Shown here one piece after another: positions 9,061-19,074 of a DNA stretch of 64,000 nucleotides (position 1 is the first letter of the stretch; the number at the start of each line of letters is the position of its first letter). This stretch comes from Bacteroidaceae bacterium (GTDB taxonomy: Bacteria > Bacteroidota > Bacteroidia > Bacteroidales > Bacteroidaceae). The stretch lies in the NCBI GenBank assembly GCA_017547385.1, contig JAFYPU010000007.1, positions 1-64,000 on the forward strand, written 5' to 3'. The notes beneath the pieces are model-generated. The model did not search any database. It saw only the letters and a list, made by a program, of their open reading frames with translations, and was not told the DNA's origin. The translations under genes and the position numbers were made by a program.

Positions 9061-10335
9061 CTAAGTATATATTATCTGTTTTAGTTTTTTATTCACAATT
9101 TGTGGATTATGATTCTTATTACCACATTTATATGCTTTTTCTGCATATTCATTAAGGATTGTAGGTGTTTCTGCTATTTGTAATAAACTTGTATAAACAT
9201 CCTCTGCCTTTGTACACACGAATGCCGCATCTTCCCTCGCAAAATAATCTATTGATGAATTGTCTGCGGGCCCTATCGCTAATATACAACGAAAACTGCT
9301 TAAATAGTCTGTTATTTTTGTTGAGAAAGACAAACGAGCAATATTGTTCCCCTTATCTAAACTCTCGCCAAAAATTAAAACATCTGCATTTTCTTGCTCT
9401 ACAAACACTTGATTTTGAGGGATTGCCCCATGCAATTCACACCCTTTATAATTGTTGATTTCCTGCTTATAATTATTATTTATTGCTGTATTGGTATAAA
9501 TGTCTAATTTCATACGTATACTTTCAACATTTATTTTGTCAACAGCTTGAGCGACCAATTTTAACACCTTGTCTCGTCCAATCACCAAAGAACCTGTATA
9601 CAACAATCGTATTACTCCCCCTTTATATCGATATGGAGATACAATATTGTCCCGTAGAGGTTTGGTTAATAAAATCGAGTTTATACCAAATTCTTTGTCA
9701 CATTCTTCCTTCATTTTGGGACTAATAGATAATATATGAGTACAAGTATTTACAATACGCTTAACCTGCTTTCTTAAAAAATATCGTTCTATTATGTTAA
9801 AAATATTTCCAGGACGTTGCTTATATGTGAAATTATCATCCCAAAGATATCCTATCACTTTCTTAGGCTTACATTTTTTGATAATATATTCATTCACTCG
9901 ATTGAAGTAGGGATATGATTCTATAGAAAAAAACAATACTTCTGGATTGAAATCAATAAGAAACGAATCCAACTCTTTACTTTTCCATTTTCCTAATTTC
10001 CAAGCCAACTCACGCATCCAAAGATAAATACGTTTCCTGTTCTTTGAGTAGTGGGTAGTTTTTTGTTGCTCTTTTTCTAGTTCTATAGTTATGTTATTCT
10101 CTTTTTTTTGTACTACAAATCCCGTAATTTCATCTCTTTTTAATATGCTTTTTACAACTAACCACTCTCTGATATTAAAATAACGAGAGCAGACAGTAGA
10201 ATCTGGAATCTCAGGCCTTATATAAATATTGGCCAAATCATTACTATCAAATCGTTCAAACAAAGTCGCCCAAGTATTAGCTCCTGACTTCTGATTCCAT
10301 GAGGGAATCGAGGTTATTAAGATATGTTTTCCCAT
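9061..10335 (-). CDS. Putative glycosyltransferase, GT-B like
   Basis: 424-aa soluble protein whose N-terminus (HILITSIPSWNQKSGANTWATLF) resembles the opening strand of GT-B enzymes. The C-terminal half contains a strand-rich segment with YTGSLVIGRDKV and a later FSTKITDYLSSFRCILAIGP stretch that looks like the nucleotide-sugar-binding domain. No family-specific catalytic motif is certain. Its ATG overlaps the polymerase stop codon by one base (TAATG), so translation is probably coupled. Assignment as a glycosyltransferase rests on this layout and on the locus. Confidence 0.65.
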   Translation of the reverse strand: MGKHILITSIPSWNQKSGANTWATLFERFDSNDLANIYIRPEIPDSTVCSRYFNIREWLVVKSILKRDEITGFVVQKKENNITIELEKEQQKTTHYSKNRKRIYLWMRELAWKLGKWKSKELDSFLIDFNPEVLFFSIESYPYFNRVNEYIIKKCKPKKVIGYLWDDNFTYKQRPGNIFNIIERYFLRKQVKRIVNTCTHILSISPKMKEECDKEFGINSILLTKPLRDNIVSPYRYKGGVIRLLYTGSLVIGRDKVLKLVAQAVDKINVESIRMKLDIYTNTAINNNYKQEINNYKGCELHGAIPQNQVFVEQENADVLIFGESLDKGNNIARLSFSTKITDYLSSFRCILAIGPADNSSIDYFAREDAAFVCTKAEDVYTSLLQIAETPTILNEYAEKAYKCGNKNHNPQIVNKKLKQIIYT

Positions 10336-11561
10336 TATTTTTTCTTGTTTAATGAATTAATTGATATTAGTATTGAAGGAACAATAACTAGCATAAATAG
10401 ATATCCTGGATTACCAAATATTCCTTTAGTATACAAATAGACACATGCCAAAAGAAATGAAAAATAAAGATAAGGCTTCAACTCTACATCTTTCTTCAAA
10501 CGAAAAGCATATCTCTTCAAACTTGAATACAATATCATAAAATAGGGAATAAAAGACAATAGTCCCATTGAGCCTAGTATATCCAATATTTTTGAGTGTC
10601 CACCGACCCTATCAGAACCTATAATCGGATTTTCCCAAAACGCATCTTTCGAAATCTCGTGATAGTCCATCCGACCAGTCAATGTTTCTCCTGTTATTTG
10701 ACCACGAGTCATACTTGTATGCAAGTCTTGTAACTTAAAGGAAACAGCAGTATCCTCGAAATAAGGCATCAATCCATCGGCAAACATCAAGAAAAAGCCA
10801 TATTTATACAAAACATATCCAAAAAGCAACACTATTCCCAATCTAAGTAATGTACGTCGCTGTCTATTCACATCAAACAAGAAAACAAACAAGACCGCCA
10901 CCGACATCACCACAAGACTAGTAGTAACCGCAGTTCGAGTAACCATATATGCAAATAAAAGCAACAAAGCCAAATACCAATATCTGTTTCTACCAGTACG
11001 ATGTTTTACTAACAAACATAAAGGCAATATCATCAACGTATATGCATGCATCAAATCATATCCTGGTAGCCCTACAGGTCTAATTACATCAATATCTCCT
11101 AGGTCATCTCTCAGATAATTAGCACTCTCCATTACCTTAGGTAGTATATAGAGAAACGAAGCCACCAATAGGCCAATGCTACCATAACCTATTACCCTAA
11201 AAAGACGCACATCATTCTTATACAACAATACATTCATTATCGTTATATTAGGTAAAATCCATGCAGCCTCAATTATAATACGATATAGGGGAGGCAACGA
11301 TTGATTCAGACCATTAATAAATATAGGTTTCCCCAATATGATATATAGAATTAAAACTCCTATATATGCAATAAACCACTTTGTTGAGATTCCCATAAAG
11401 GCTTTAGGGAACAACAATAATAAAGTCCCAACCACAACTAGGGCTGGAATAAAGACTGGTATACCCGTCACATTTGCAAACAACGGGAATATAGAATAAA
11501 TAATAAAAAAGAATGATATAGCAACAAATGCCTTATCCTTCCCTGACAAACGACTACTCAT
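10335..11561 (-). CDS. wzy: Capsule repeat-unit polymerase (Wzy-like)
   Basis: Integral membrane protein with about ten hydrophobic segments over 408 aa and a large polar loop in the second half (around residues 265-320, with TGRMDYHEISKDAFWENP). This is the O-antigen ligase/polymerase pattern, including the WxxNPIxGxxxxGGHS-like stretch. It should join lipid-linked repeat units at the outer face of the inner membrane. Sequence conservation in this family is poor, so the call rests on topology, the loop motif and the presence of one flippase and one initiating transferase in the same transcript. Confidence 0.82.
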   Translation of the reverse strand: MSSRLSGKDKAFVAISFFFIIYSIFPLFANVTGIPVFIPALVVVGTLLLLFPKAFMGISTKWFIAYIGVLILYIILGKPIFINGLNQSLPPLYRIIIEAAWILPNITIMNVLLYKNDVRLFRVIGYGSIGLLVASFLYILPKVMESANYLRDDLGDIDVIRPVGLPGYDLMHAYTLMILPLCLLVKHRTGRNRYWYLALLLLFAYMVTRTAVTTSLVVMSVAVLFVFLFDVNRQRRTLLRLGIVLLFGYVLYKYGFFLMFADGLMPYFEDTAVSFKLQDLHTSMTRGQITGETLTGRMDYHEISKDAFWENPIIGSDRVGGHSKILDILGSMGLLSFIPYFMILYSSLKRYAFRLKKDVELKPYLYFSFLLACVYLYTKGIFGNPGYLFMLVIVPSILISINSLNKKK

Positions 11562-12762
11562 TTTCTATTTGCTTATATAAAGATATGTACTTACCATAAT
11601 TGGTATCTTTCTCAAAATTCTTAGAGACAAATTCCCTACACAACTGACCAAAATGTCCCCTACCTAATGAACGAACGGTCATTACAGAATCAAACAACTT
11701 TTCATGGTTTCCCACCTCTACTGCAAAGCCACACACACCGTCTACCGTCTCATTACTTCCCGTAGCATCATACGTCACTACCGGAGTTCCACAAGCCTGT
11801 GATTCAAGATTCAGACTACTTAGCGTATCTTCACGAGAACAGTTAACCATAACATCTGCCATTGAATATAACGCTGCTAATTCTTCACGATTACGAGTAT
11901 AACCATACAACCTGATATTAGAGGGCAGGCCATCTAACCGCACAGTACTTCCAAAAAGCAGCAACACGCAATCATCAGGTAAATGTTCTGTAAAGTATTC
12001 TAGAGTAATAGCATTGATTGGATCTAACCATTTACTTGCTGGTCCTAATATAATAAAGCTTGAATCTAAACCTAACTGTCGTCTCAAATTATTGTTTCGA
12101 GGCTGAAATGTTGCTAAATCAAAACCATTATGGATATACGTTATATTACAGCAATTACCCAACCTTGATTTTGATAATTCTTCTGCAATCCATTCTGATG
12201 CGCCCACAAATGTTAACTTGGGTATAGCAGATAAAAACTTTATTCTGTCGCTTTGTATTTTAGCAGAAGCATCGTATAAATAAGCTGGTGTATCCAGTCT
12301 CTGCTTTACACAATGGCTACAATGATTTTGCCATTTCATACACCTAACTGAGGTGTAGTGAAAACATCCACCAGTAAAATACCAACAATCATGCATCGTT
12401 ATTATCGTACGTATATCCTTCTTCGCCAAATACTGAAGCAACATATTAAGATGAACATAGTTGCTATGCAAGTTATGCAAGTGCACGATATCTGGCTTTA
12501 TCCTATCCATATAGGACAACAAACGCCTTGTAGCCCATCGGCTAAAGTAAGCCTGCTTACCAGCGATACGGCACAGCAAGGCATGGAACTTATGGTCTAA
12601 AGTATTCCCAATCCGGTAGCCATGCTTTGCTTTATTTACTTTAGGGTCTGGGCTTGCCACATGACACTCTATGCCAACTTGTTCGCACATTTGTTCAATG
12701 TCACGAACTATGACTCCCGTACTTCCCTGGCCATAAACTGCATTTATCTGAAGAACTCTCAT
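11554..12762 (-). CDS. Glycosyltransferase, GT4-type
   Basis: GT4-like enzyme of 402 aa. The N-terminus reads RVLQINAVYGQGSTGVIV, a typical opening glycine loop. The acceptor domain contains the THLHNLH-type stretch (DIVHLHNLHSNYV) and a cysteine-rich patch (CMKWQNHCSHCVKQ) seen in a subgroup of capsule GT4 enzymes. The donor domain has NCSREDTLSSLNLESQACGTPVV with the paired glutamates. It overlaps wzy by 8 bp. The linkage it makes is unknown. Confidence 0.9.
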   Translation of the reverse strand: MRVLQINAVYGQGSTGVIVRDIEQMCEQVGIECHVASPDPKVNKAKHGYRIGNTLDHKFHALLCRIAGKQAYFSRWATRRLLSYMDRIKPDIVHLHNLHSNYVHLNMLLQYLAKKDIRTIITMHDCWYFTGGCFHYTSVRCMKWQNHCSHCVKQRLDTPAYLYDASAKIQSDRIKFLSAIPKLTFVGASEWIAEELSKSRLGNCCNITYIHNGFDLATFQPRNNNLRRQLGLDSSFIILGPASKWLDPINAITLEYFTEHLPDDCVLLLFGSTVRLDGLPSNIRLYGYTRNREELAALYSMADVMVNCSREDTLSSLNLESQACGTPVVTYDATGSNETVDGVCGFAVEVGNHEKLFDSVMTVRSLGRGHFGQLCREFVSKNFEKDTNYGKYISLYKQIENE

Positions 12763-12768
12763 ATCTCT

Positions 12769-13515
12769 TTATACTGCATCTATCTTCCAAGTTGGAATGT
12801 ATTCCTGATCTCTATTTTTACAAACAACATGACTTGCTCCAAGCTTTTTATTATACCATGTTACCTTTGCGCTCTTGTAGAACAAGATTCCTGCTCCCAT
12901 CTTTGGGTATTTAAGTGCAGACTCTTTGTCCACTTCTGCCAATATATGCCAACAAAGAGGGCGATGGTCTTTTTGTACAAGAAAATAATGAGAGCCCCTT
13001 TTTACAAACTTTAGTTTTTTTCCAACAAACCACCAATTCACATAATCCTTATCAGCAATCATAGAATGTTCCTGGTGATAGGCCTTGTATGATATATAGA
13101 GTCTTGCTCGATAATCACACACCAAATTCCAGCCCATCTTCATATAACCTGGGAAACTATTATAATTGGGAAAATTGTATATAATAGCCGGAGAAGGCAG
13201 CTTTGAAATAGCTTGCATGGTCATCTCCTTAAATATCCCCTTTCCACGACATATAGGGAGTACGCATGTGCTTCCCGGCTGATAAGCCTCTTTACCATCA
13301 ATATCATTACGCCATAGGGCACGTGCAGCCACCGGTTCACCATCAAGATACACAACAACCACTACAGACCGTCCATATATATTCTCTTCGAACTGACACT
13401 TAAATTCCTTACGTGACCCACAATGGAATACTTCATTTTGCACAAACAAAAAATCGGAAATGAACTTCTCATCTAACTCATCTGTCCATCTTATGTCATA
13501 TAAAATATCACTCAT
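12769..13515 (-). CDS. GNAT-like acyltransferase
   Basis: Predicted acetyltransferase of the GNAT fold, probably decorating a capsule sugar. The core is VVVVVYLDGEPVAARALWRND followed by a CRGKGIFKEMTMQA segment that matches the acetyl-CoA pyrophosphate loop (RxxGxG/A type). The C-terminal third is basic and aromatic. A TTG at 13539 would add eight codons; the ATG at 13515 was chosen because it follows the deacetylase stop by 2 nt. The substrate is unknown. Confidence 0.72.
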   Translation of the reverse strand: MSDILYDIRWTDELDEKFISDFLFVQNEVFHCGSRKEFKCQFEENIYGRSVVVVVYLDGEPVAARALWRNDIDGKEAYQPGSTCVLPICRGKGIFKEMTMQAISKLPSPAIIYNFPNYNSFPGYMKMGWNLVCDYRARLYISYKAYHQEHSMIADKDYVNWWFVGKKLKFVKRGSHYFLVQKDHRPLCWHILAEVDKESALKYPKMGAGILFYKSAKVTWYNKKLGASHVVCKNRDQEYIPTWKIDAV

Positions 13516-13517
13516 GC

Positions 13518-14279
13518 CTAACCTATAATTGTTCTCCAAACATTAAAATATCCTTTTAACTTTGCTTTGAACACTCCAAAACTCTCATCGTTGCAGATTC
13601 CATTACGACCAAAAATGAGTTTCCCATTCTGACGATACGAATACATCATTCGTGAGGTGTAAATGCGCTTATACTCCAAACACGAAGATATATATTCGTT
13701 TGATTCCTCAGAATATGCACCAAAAGGATAACAAAAATCCAGGGGCTTGTACCCTAATTGCTTCTCAAATACGGCATCTGCTTTCGCAAACTCCAATTCA
13801 GTATCAATCTTGCTTATATCAGACATATCGGGATGGGTATAAGTATGAGCACCGAATCCTACCCAGCCTTCATCGTGCATCTTACACACTTCATCCCATG
13901 TCAGGTAGTCGGGATTTGCACCAATCTCCTTTACCGCAAGATAGATATTATACTTCAATCCCAGGCACTTCATCAAGTCATATATCTTAGTGTAATTGGA
14001 CTTCCACCCATCATCGAAAGCGATGATGATTCTCTTGGCATCATACTCCTCATCTGCTGGCGTACGGAGGTCATCAAAGCGAACTGTAGTATACCCATTT
14101 TGAGCAATGTACTCCATCTGCCTTTTGAAAACCTCAAAATTAGTACGCATAAAGGAATATCCCTCGCCATCCACAATGTCGTGATAGTATATTACATTGA
14201 TATATTTGTTCTTTTTATGGAAAAGCCTTCCTATTAAAGGTATTCCATAATTGTAGATTACTTTCTTTATTGGATTCAT
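13518..14279 (-). CDS. Polysaccharide deacetylase (NodB-type, CE4)
   Basis: Metal-dependent deacetylase of carbohydrate esterase family 4. The catalytic Asp-Asp pair lies in IIIAFDDGW (about 85-93) and the zinc-binding histidines in HTYTHPDMS (about 143-151). A FCYPFGAYS stretch follows. At 253 aa it is a single domain with no signal peptide, so it probably works in the cytoplasm or at the inner face of the membrane. In this locus it may remove an N-acetyl group from the repeat unit; that is inference. Confidence 0.88.
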   Translation of the reverse strand: MNPIKKVIYNYGIPLIGRLFHKKNKYINVIYYHDIVDGEGYSFMRTNFEVFKRQMEYIAQNGYTTVRFDDLRTPADEEYDAKRIIIAFDDGWKSNYTKIYDLMKCLGLKYNIYLAVKEIGANPDYLTWDEVCKMHDEGWVGFGAHTYTHPDMSDISKIDTELEFAKADAVFEKQLGYKPLDFCYPFGAYSEESNEYISSCLEYKRIYTSRMMYSYRQNGKLIFGRNGICNDESFGVFKAKLKGYFNVWRTIIG

Positions 14280-14285
14280 AACATT

Positions 14286-15275
14286 TTATCTATCCCAACG
14301 AAGGGGTTTAATATATTTAGAATAGAATGTTCCGAAGTGTTCAAGTAAAAAAGATTTCAGCCAAACCATATACCACTTTCTGTTATAAAGAGCACGCTTA
14401 CGATAGAACATCTTTTCAAATGAGTCATCGATAAAAACAGACTGCGTATACTTTATCTCTTTAAACTCATCAATAGCCCTATTTGCATATTCTTTATAGA
14501 AAGAACTATTAGGATTAACAGCATTATTAGCACCACCATCTAATCCTATATTAGAAACTAAATTCACATTGGGATATATTGAATACATATCATAGACATA
14601 TGAAAGATAGGTCATTTGCACATCATAAGTATTCTGCCGTCTTGAAGACAACACACTATTTCTATAACGTTTAAAAAGTTGTTGCTTCACTATATATTCA
14701 GACCTTGTTCTAAAACGAGAGCGGAATTCCTTTGTGCGCGAAGTATCTTCATATGTATCTAAATCATAATCATATAAATCATTAACCCTTCGCCAAGTTC
14801 CCATAAAATATGTCGCTGCTGGTTCACGAGAAAAGAAATAACTTTTATCACCATATTTAGGACCATAGTTAACAGCGCCAACATAAGCTATACGTTCATC
14901 ATCCTTGTATCTCTCTAACATGTCTTGGATAAAATAAAACGCATCAGAAGAGCCCAACCCATCATCTTCTACGAAAATCATACGGTCCTCTGTCTCAAAA
15001 ATCCAGTTCCATGCCGTTACACCCGACTTGGAACAACCCAAGTTCTTTTCTTGAAAGAGATAATGCGTTTCACACTCCCAATCTACATTGGAAACAATTT
15101 CTTTAACCTTATTATTATTTTCGACATCATCAGCACGTCCTTCACGTGGAGCATCCACTGCGATATACAATTTTTGAGGTTTTACTTTCCTGATAGAATC
15201 AAACACTCGTTGAGTACAATCCGGTCTATTAAAACATAAAAACAAAACGGGAGTATGTAAAATTGGCGCGCTCAT
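14286..15275 (-). CDS. Glycosyltransferase, GT-A type (GT2/GNT-I-like)
   Basis: Starts TPVLFLCFNRPDCTQRVFDSI, the form shared by bacterial GT-A enzymes that look like N-acetylglucosaminyltransferase I. A donor/metal-binding acidic motif, VEDDGLGSSDAF, follows at about residue 100. The C-terminal 150 residues are long and basic, which suggests membrane association. A TTG at 15284 would add three codons; the ATG at 15275 is preferred. It follows the oxidoreductase stop by 5 nt. Donor and acceptor are unknown. Confidence 0.82.
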   Translation of the reverse strand: MSAPILHTPVLFLCFNRPDCTQRVFDSIRKVKPQKLYIAVDAPREGRADDVENNNKVKEIVSNVDWECETHYLFQEKNLGCSKSGVTAWNWIFETEDRMIFVEDDGLGSSDAFYFIQDMLERYKDDERIAYVGAVNYGPKYGDKSYFFSREPAATYFMGTWRRVNDLYDYDLDTYEDTSRTKEFRSRFRTRSEYIVKQQLFKRYRNSVLSSRRQNTYDVQMTYLSYVYDMYSIYPNVNLVSNIGLDGGANNAVNPNSSFYKEYANRAIDEFKEIKYTQSVFIDDSFEKMFYRKRALYNRKWYMVWLKSFLLEHFGTFYSKYIKPLRWDR

Positions 15276-15280
15276 AAATA

Positions 15281-16504
15281 TCAATTTATAATATTATTTT
15301 TTACTATTTTCTTTATAACAAACTTAATGCGATTGGGAAGGATAAATTCCATAAAGTTCCTTAAAATCACACTAATATTTCTATTCTCATTTCTTGCTTT
15401 CAAGGACAATGAATAAAATATTTTTCGTGCACAAATACCATAATCACCTATCATAGAAAACTCCTTCTTGAACAAATCCACTTCAGGTTTCTTTTGATAA
15501 GGTTGATTAAAGACCCTTTCAATACGAAGAGGTTCTTCTATAGGTCTCTCATATTTTATTAGATTGTTCAAGGCCTTTAGAAAAGTTTCTCCCATTTCAG
15601 TATTTACTAAAATACATGAAACATATTTTCTATTTCCCGTATATAATGTCAATGTTCCGAGGCCATGATAGTCACTGATTGTCAAATCACTACATCTTTC
15701 TCTCTTCGCATATCTACATTCATAGCAACACTCACGATAAATCAATGCCTTATGATATCCAAAACAGTATAAATCTTCATTTACTCTTCTCTTATAGATT
15801 AAGTTATCTCCATCATATAGAGTAAAAAAGTATTTATCTGTCCCAAATTTAGGATCACGAAAGAAACATCCTGTAACATTCCTTTCTAATTGTTTCTTAA
15901 CGCTATCAATATGCTGTTTGAAGTATTTCGCAGGAGGTGTTCCATGACAAGCCAAGTCAACTAATAAAATCTTATCTCTAAATTTAAATCTTGTCGCATA
16001 AGATGACATTGCAGCAACATGACATGGCAAACCTATAAATAGAACACTTTTTCCTTCTTTTACGATGTCACGAACTTTTAAATAGATATCAGAAGGATTG
16101 CTATATACATACTTAGAACTCTGAAAAGCTGCAATATCCTCAATATCTGAAGTTATTTTATATACAGCTTCAAAATCCTCGTTCCATTCACAACCTACGA
16201 TATACCATCCTTTTTCGAGAGTTTCTTTATACATCTGTGCTGCAATACCACCAGACGCAGAGACTTTGTGTATCTCAGAATCACTAGTCCATGCAGCATA
16301 AACCTTTTTAGGATAATTGCAATCGACAACATTCAAGGATGGACAAACCTTCTCGCACAAACCACACTCAATACAAATGTCATCATCCTTACAGGCAACT
16401 GTATCTCCATCTGGTCTTTCATCCAATCGAATACATTGTTTAGGGCACACATTGATGCACAACTTACATAATGTACATCTTCCACTTTCGCAAATTTCAC
16501 TCAT
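15281..16504 (-). CDS. Iron-sulfur F420 hydrogenase/dehydrogenase beta-subunit family protein
   Basis: Two bacterial ferredoxin 4Fe-4S motifs open the protein: C10-C13-C16-C20 and C44-C47-C50-C54, each followed by P. The body is the FrhB/FdhB-like domain found in many Bacteroidota exopolysaccharide clusters, with KVSASGGIA and SSKYVYSNP as its typical core and a further cysteine group (RECCYECRYAKRERC, then DLTISDYHG) near residue 245-265. It probably binds FAD and moves electrons to or from a sugar or lipid intermediate, but the reaction is unknown. Its ATG overlaps the pyruvyl transferase stop (ATGA), so the two are translationally coupled. Confidence 0.85.
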   Translation of the reverse strand: MSEICESGRCTLCKLCINVCPKQCIRLDERPDGDTVACKDDDICIECGLCEKVCPSLNVVDCNYPKKVYAAWTSDSEIHKVSASGGIAAQMYKETLEKGWYIVGCEWNEDFEAVYKITSDIEDIAAFQSSKYVYSNPSDIYLKVRDIVKEGKSVLFIGLPCHVAAMSSYATRFKFRDKILLVDLACHGTPPAKYFKQHIDSVKKQLERNVTGCFFRDPKFGTDKYFFTLYDGDNLIYKRRVNEDLYCFGYHKALIYRECCYECRYAKRERCSDLTISDYHGLGTLTLYTGNRKYVSCILVNTEMGETFLKALNNLIKYERPIEEPLRIERVFNQPYQKKPEVDLFKKEFSMIGDYGICARKIFYSLSLKARNENRNISVILRNFMEFILPNRIKFVIKKIVKNNIIN

Positions 16505-17694
16505 AATTCACGCACATTCTTTATCATTTCACCCATATTGTATTCAAATTTCCCAATATTCTTTTCACGGAACCTGCGTATCAATTCTAAATCAACACTT
16601 TCAATTAAGTTGATTATCCAACGAGGAGAAACCATAAAAATAAATGTTCCATTAATACGACAGCGTTCAAGTCCACTACCATCTATAAGATTCCTAATCT
16701 TACTACTTTTATTTATATCATGATCATTCTTGTGAAATCCCAAGTAAGAAAATATTTTATCTTTTTTTGAGTCTACTTTACCATAGGTGTCCAGGCTTAA
16801 GAATGGTGTACCTGCAGATAAACTTGAGACGATGGCATGAAAACGAATCCCGATATAGCCTTTTGCATTCTTTATCCAAAGATACCACTGCAGTGGATCG
16901 ATTGGATATGGCAGAATGTAATCTGATTTAATACCTGAAGTGCCATCTGGTGTCGGTATCTCTACTAACTGATACCCCCTACGATGCAAGAGACTGGTTA
17001 ATCTTTTTACCCAAAATCGTTTGAGGAAGCCCAAGGACTTTGTATAATTTCTAGGCAAAGATATCAAGTAGTATTTTTTTGATAAAACTGAATCTGGGTG
17101 TTCCCATTCGACGTTTACAAATTTATCAAGCAAAAAGACTGGGTCTGGATTAACATTTTTAATCAGTTCGTAACCTGCTATTTCCTGATTAACCACATGA
17201 ACAGTCCATTGGTCGCGTGCATCAAGATAAACGAACTGTTCAAGAGCTGATTTAAAATCTTTCTTGACATCCAAAGGCAAGTCCGAATAAGTCTGTCCCA
17301 TAAATGCAGGAGACAAAGCAAAAACCTTCACTTTATTTTTCAAATCCGACTTAAACAGCCAATCACAAAAGAACACACGCAAGTCATCAACTACCCGTTT
17401 GTTCCAAACAGCATCGGCTCCAACACCTATAGCATCGAAGTTCATCTCTCTCACTAAATCAAGAAGTGAGTCATTATTAACTACCCTCGTAACACGGAGA
17501 GTAGATTGCGAGAAATTCCAATGCGCTTCTTTTTGCGACTCTACCGCAGTTTCATAAGACTTATCTGATAGTAACGAATAATTGATTATCCAAGTATCAA
17601 TACCGAGAGATGTAAAATACTTATAGGATGCATAAGCCTGAAGATTCGCTCCAAAATTACAAGGCGTGTGATAAGTCAATATTCCTATTCTCAT
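16501..17694 (-). CDS. Polysaccharide pyruvyl transferase family protein
   Basis: Belongs to the family that adds pyruvate ketals from phosphoenolpyruvate to capsule or wall sugars. The N-terminus has GILTYHTPCNFGANLQAYA, and the middle has GVGADAVWNKR, the family's conserved core. Near the C-terminus is GIRFHAIVSSLSAGTPFLSL with the catalytic-region histidine. Length (397 aa) is normal. Tight overlaps with the flippase and the F420-type protein place it in one translational unit. A negatively charged pyruvylated capsule is therefore likely. Confidence 0.88.
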   Translation of the reverse strand: MRIGILTYHTPCNFGANLQAYASYKYFTSLGIDTWIINYSLLSDKSYETAVESQKEAHWNFSQSTLRVTRVVNNDSLLDLVREMNFDAIGVGADAVWNKRVVDDLRVFFCDWLFKSDLKNKVKVFALSPAFMGQTYSDLPLDVKKDFKSALEQFVYLDARDQWTVHVVNQEIAGYELIKNVNPDPVFLLDKFVNVEWEHPDSVLSKKYYLISLPRNYTKSLGFLKRFWVKRLTSLLHRRGYQLVEIPTPDGTSGIKSDYILPYPIDPLQWYLWIKNAKGYIGIRFHAIVSSLSAGTPFLSLDTYGKVDSKKDKIFSYLGFHKNDHDINKSSKIRNLIDGSGLERCRINGTFIFMVSPRWIINLIESVDLELIRRFREKNIGKFEYNMGEMIKNVREL

Positions 17695-18965
17695 AATTTT
17701 CTTTTTTTATCAATTTGTAGTGAAATAAACAATAACACAAGTGCTATAATAGAGAAATAAACATATGATAAAGCATAGCCAGCGGCAGCACCAGCAATAT
17801 CAAATTTTTCTATCAGCATATTATAAGAACATATACAAAGTATACTCCCAAATACTTTCGTAGATAATACTATCTTTGTCTTTTTGAATGATTGTACCAC
17901 ATTACTCACAATACAATATATACAAGAGGTTAAAGCTCCAAAGGAGGCGATTTGGGCATATAAAGTAGACGCCGTATATCTATTAGCCGTAAGAATCATT
18001 ACTACATATTTCGCAAAAAGTACAAATATCAAAACAACACATAACATAACCCCTATTTGCAAAAATGCATATTTCAACATCCTTCGATATTCTTTCTTGG
18101 CCAATGCATCATAAATATCTGGACTAAAAGTATCAGCAATTGCCCCCGAAAATATCCCGAGATAACTGCCAATGGAAATTCCCACGGAATAGTATCCTAG
18201 GCTCTCAATAGACACCATTTTTTCCAAAACAACTTTATCATAACCCGATGCAAAAAAATCAAACATTCCAGCTAACACCAATGGCCAACAAAACGTAATC
18301 GCTTTTTTAAATTCAGAATACTCATAAGCAATGCTAAATAATTCTTTCTTTTTTCTTAAAGCATATAAATAAAAGAATAATGGTCCCGACATAGCGCCCA
18401 AGAATTGTCCTGATGCCCCCCATTCTGCCAAAACGACAAAACTTATAGACGATATTGCTATAATTACAGCATTTAACAATGCAAGTTGAAAGTACCTCTT
18501 TCCATTCTTTTTGACTTTTAAATCTATTAATTCTAATCTATACATACCCACCATAACCGATGGCAATAATGCAAGAATAGCATAAGGAGAGAAAGGAATC
18601 TCTGATTCTGAAACAAAACAATTCTTATATAGAAAAATTCCTAGGAGAGAGAACGCACCTAATATGAATGGCAAAAAGAGAAACGTTTTGAAGACTAATG
18701 CACGAAGTTTGAGTCGCCCAACTTCATCGCGATAAAAATACTCCCTTATATAATATTGATTAAAATAGAATAATATAAGGGGAGAGAAAAGAGTATTAAA
18801 AGAATTGTAGTATCCTATAATTGCATAATCACTTGGCGACAAGAATGTTGTATAAAGAGGATTCAATGCTAACGTTATCAGCATCGGTATAAAAGATGCT
18901 GAAAAATAATAACCTATATTCTTTATAGACAAGGAATATTTTGTAATCTTCTGCAAAACATTCAT
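17691..18965 (-). CDS. wzx: Oligosaccharide flippase (Wzx-like, MOP superfamily)
   Basis: About twelve hydrophobic helices over 424 aa, with the MATE/Wzx-type N-terminus (YYFSASFIPMLITLALNPLYTTFLSPSDYAIIGYY) and a basic loop between helices. It should flip the lipid-linked repeat unit across the inner membrane. Only one intact flippase is present in the locus, and it pairs with the single Wzy. A short relic of a different flippase N-terminus lies 600 bp upstream at 19582-19645, so the present gene may have replaced an older one. Confidence 0.9.
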   Translation of the reverse strand: MNVLQKITKYSLSIKNIGYYFSASFIPMLITLALNPLYTTFLSPSDYAIIGYYNSFNTLFSPLILFYFNQYYIREYFYRDEVGRLKLRALVFKTFLFLPFILGAFSLLGIFLYKNCFVSESEIPFSPYAILALLPSVMVGMYRLELIDLKVKKNGKRYFQLALLNAVIIAISSISFVVLAEWGASGQFLGAMSGPLFFYLYALRKKKELFSIAYEYSEFKKAITFCWPLVLAGMFDFFASGYDKVVLEKMVSIESLGYYSVGISIGSYLGIFSGAIADTFSPDIYDALAKKEYRRMLKYAFLQIGVMLCVVLIFVLFAKYVVMILTANRYTASTLYAQIASFGALTSCIYCIVSNVVQSFKKTKIVLSTKVFGSILCICSYNMLIEKFDIAGAAAGYALSYVYFSIIALVLLFISLQIDKKRKL

Positions 18966-19074
18966 TTTTATAACATTTTATCTAAAATACGAGATTGTTG
19001 TTTCTATAATATGATAAAGATAGTTTTTGATTTCAGAAACGAATACTGATTTTATAGAAATGAAGCGAAGTACT

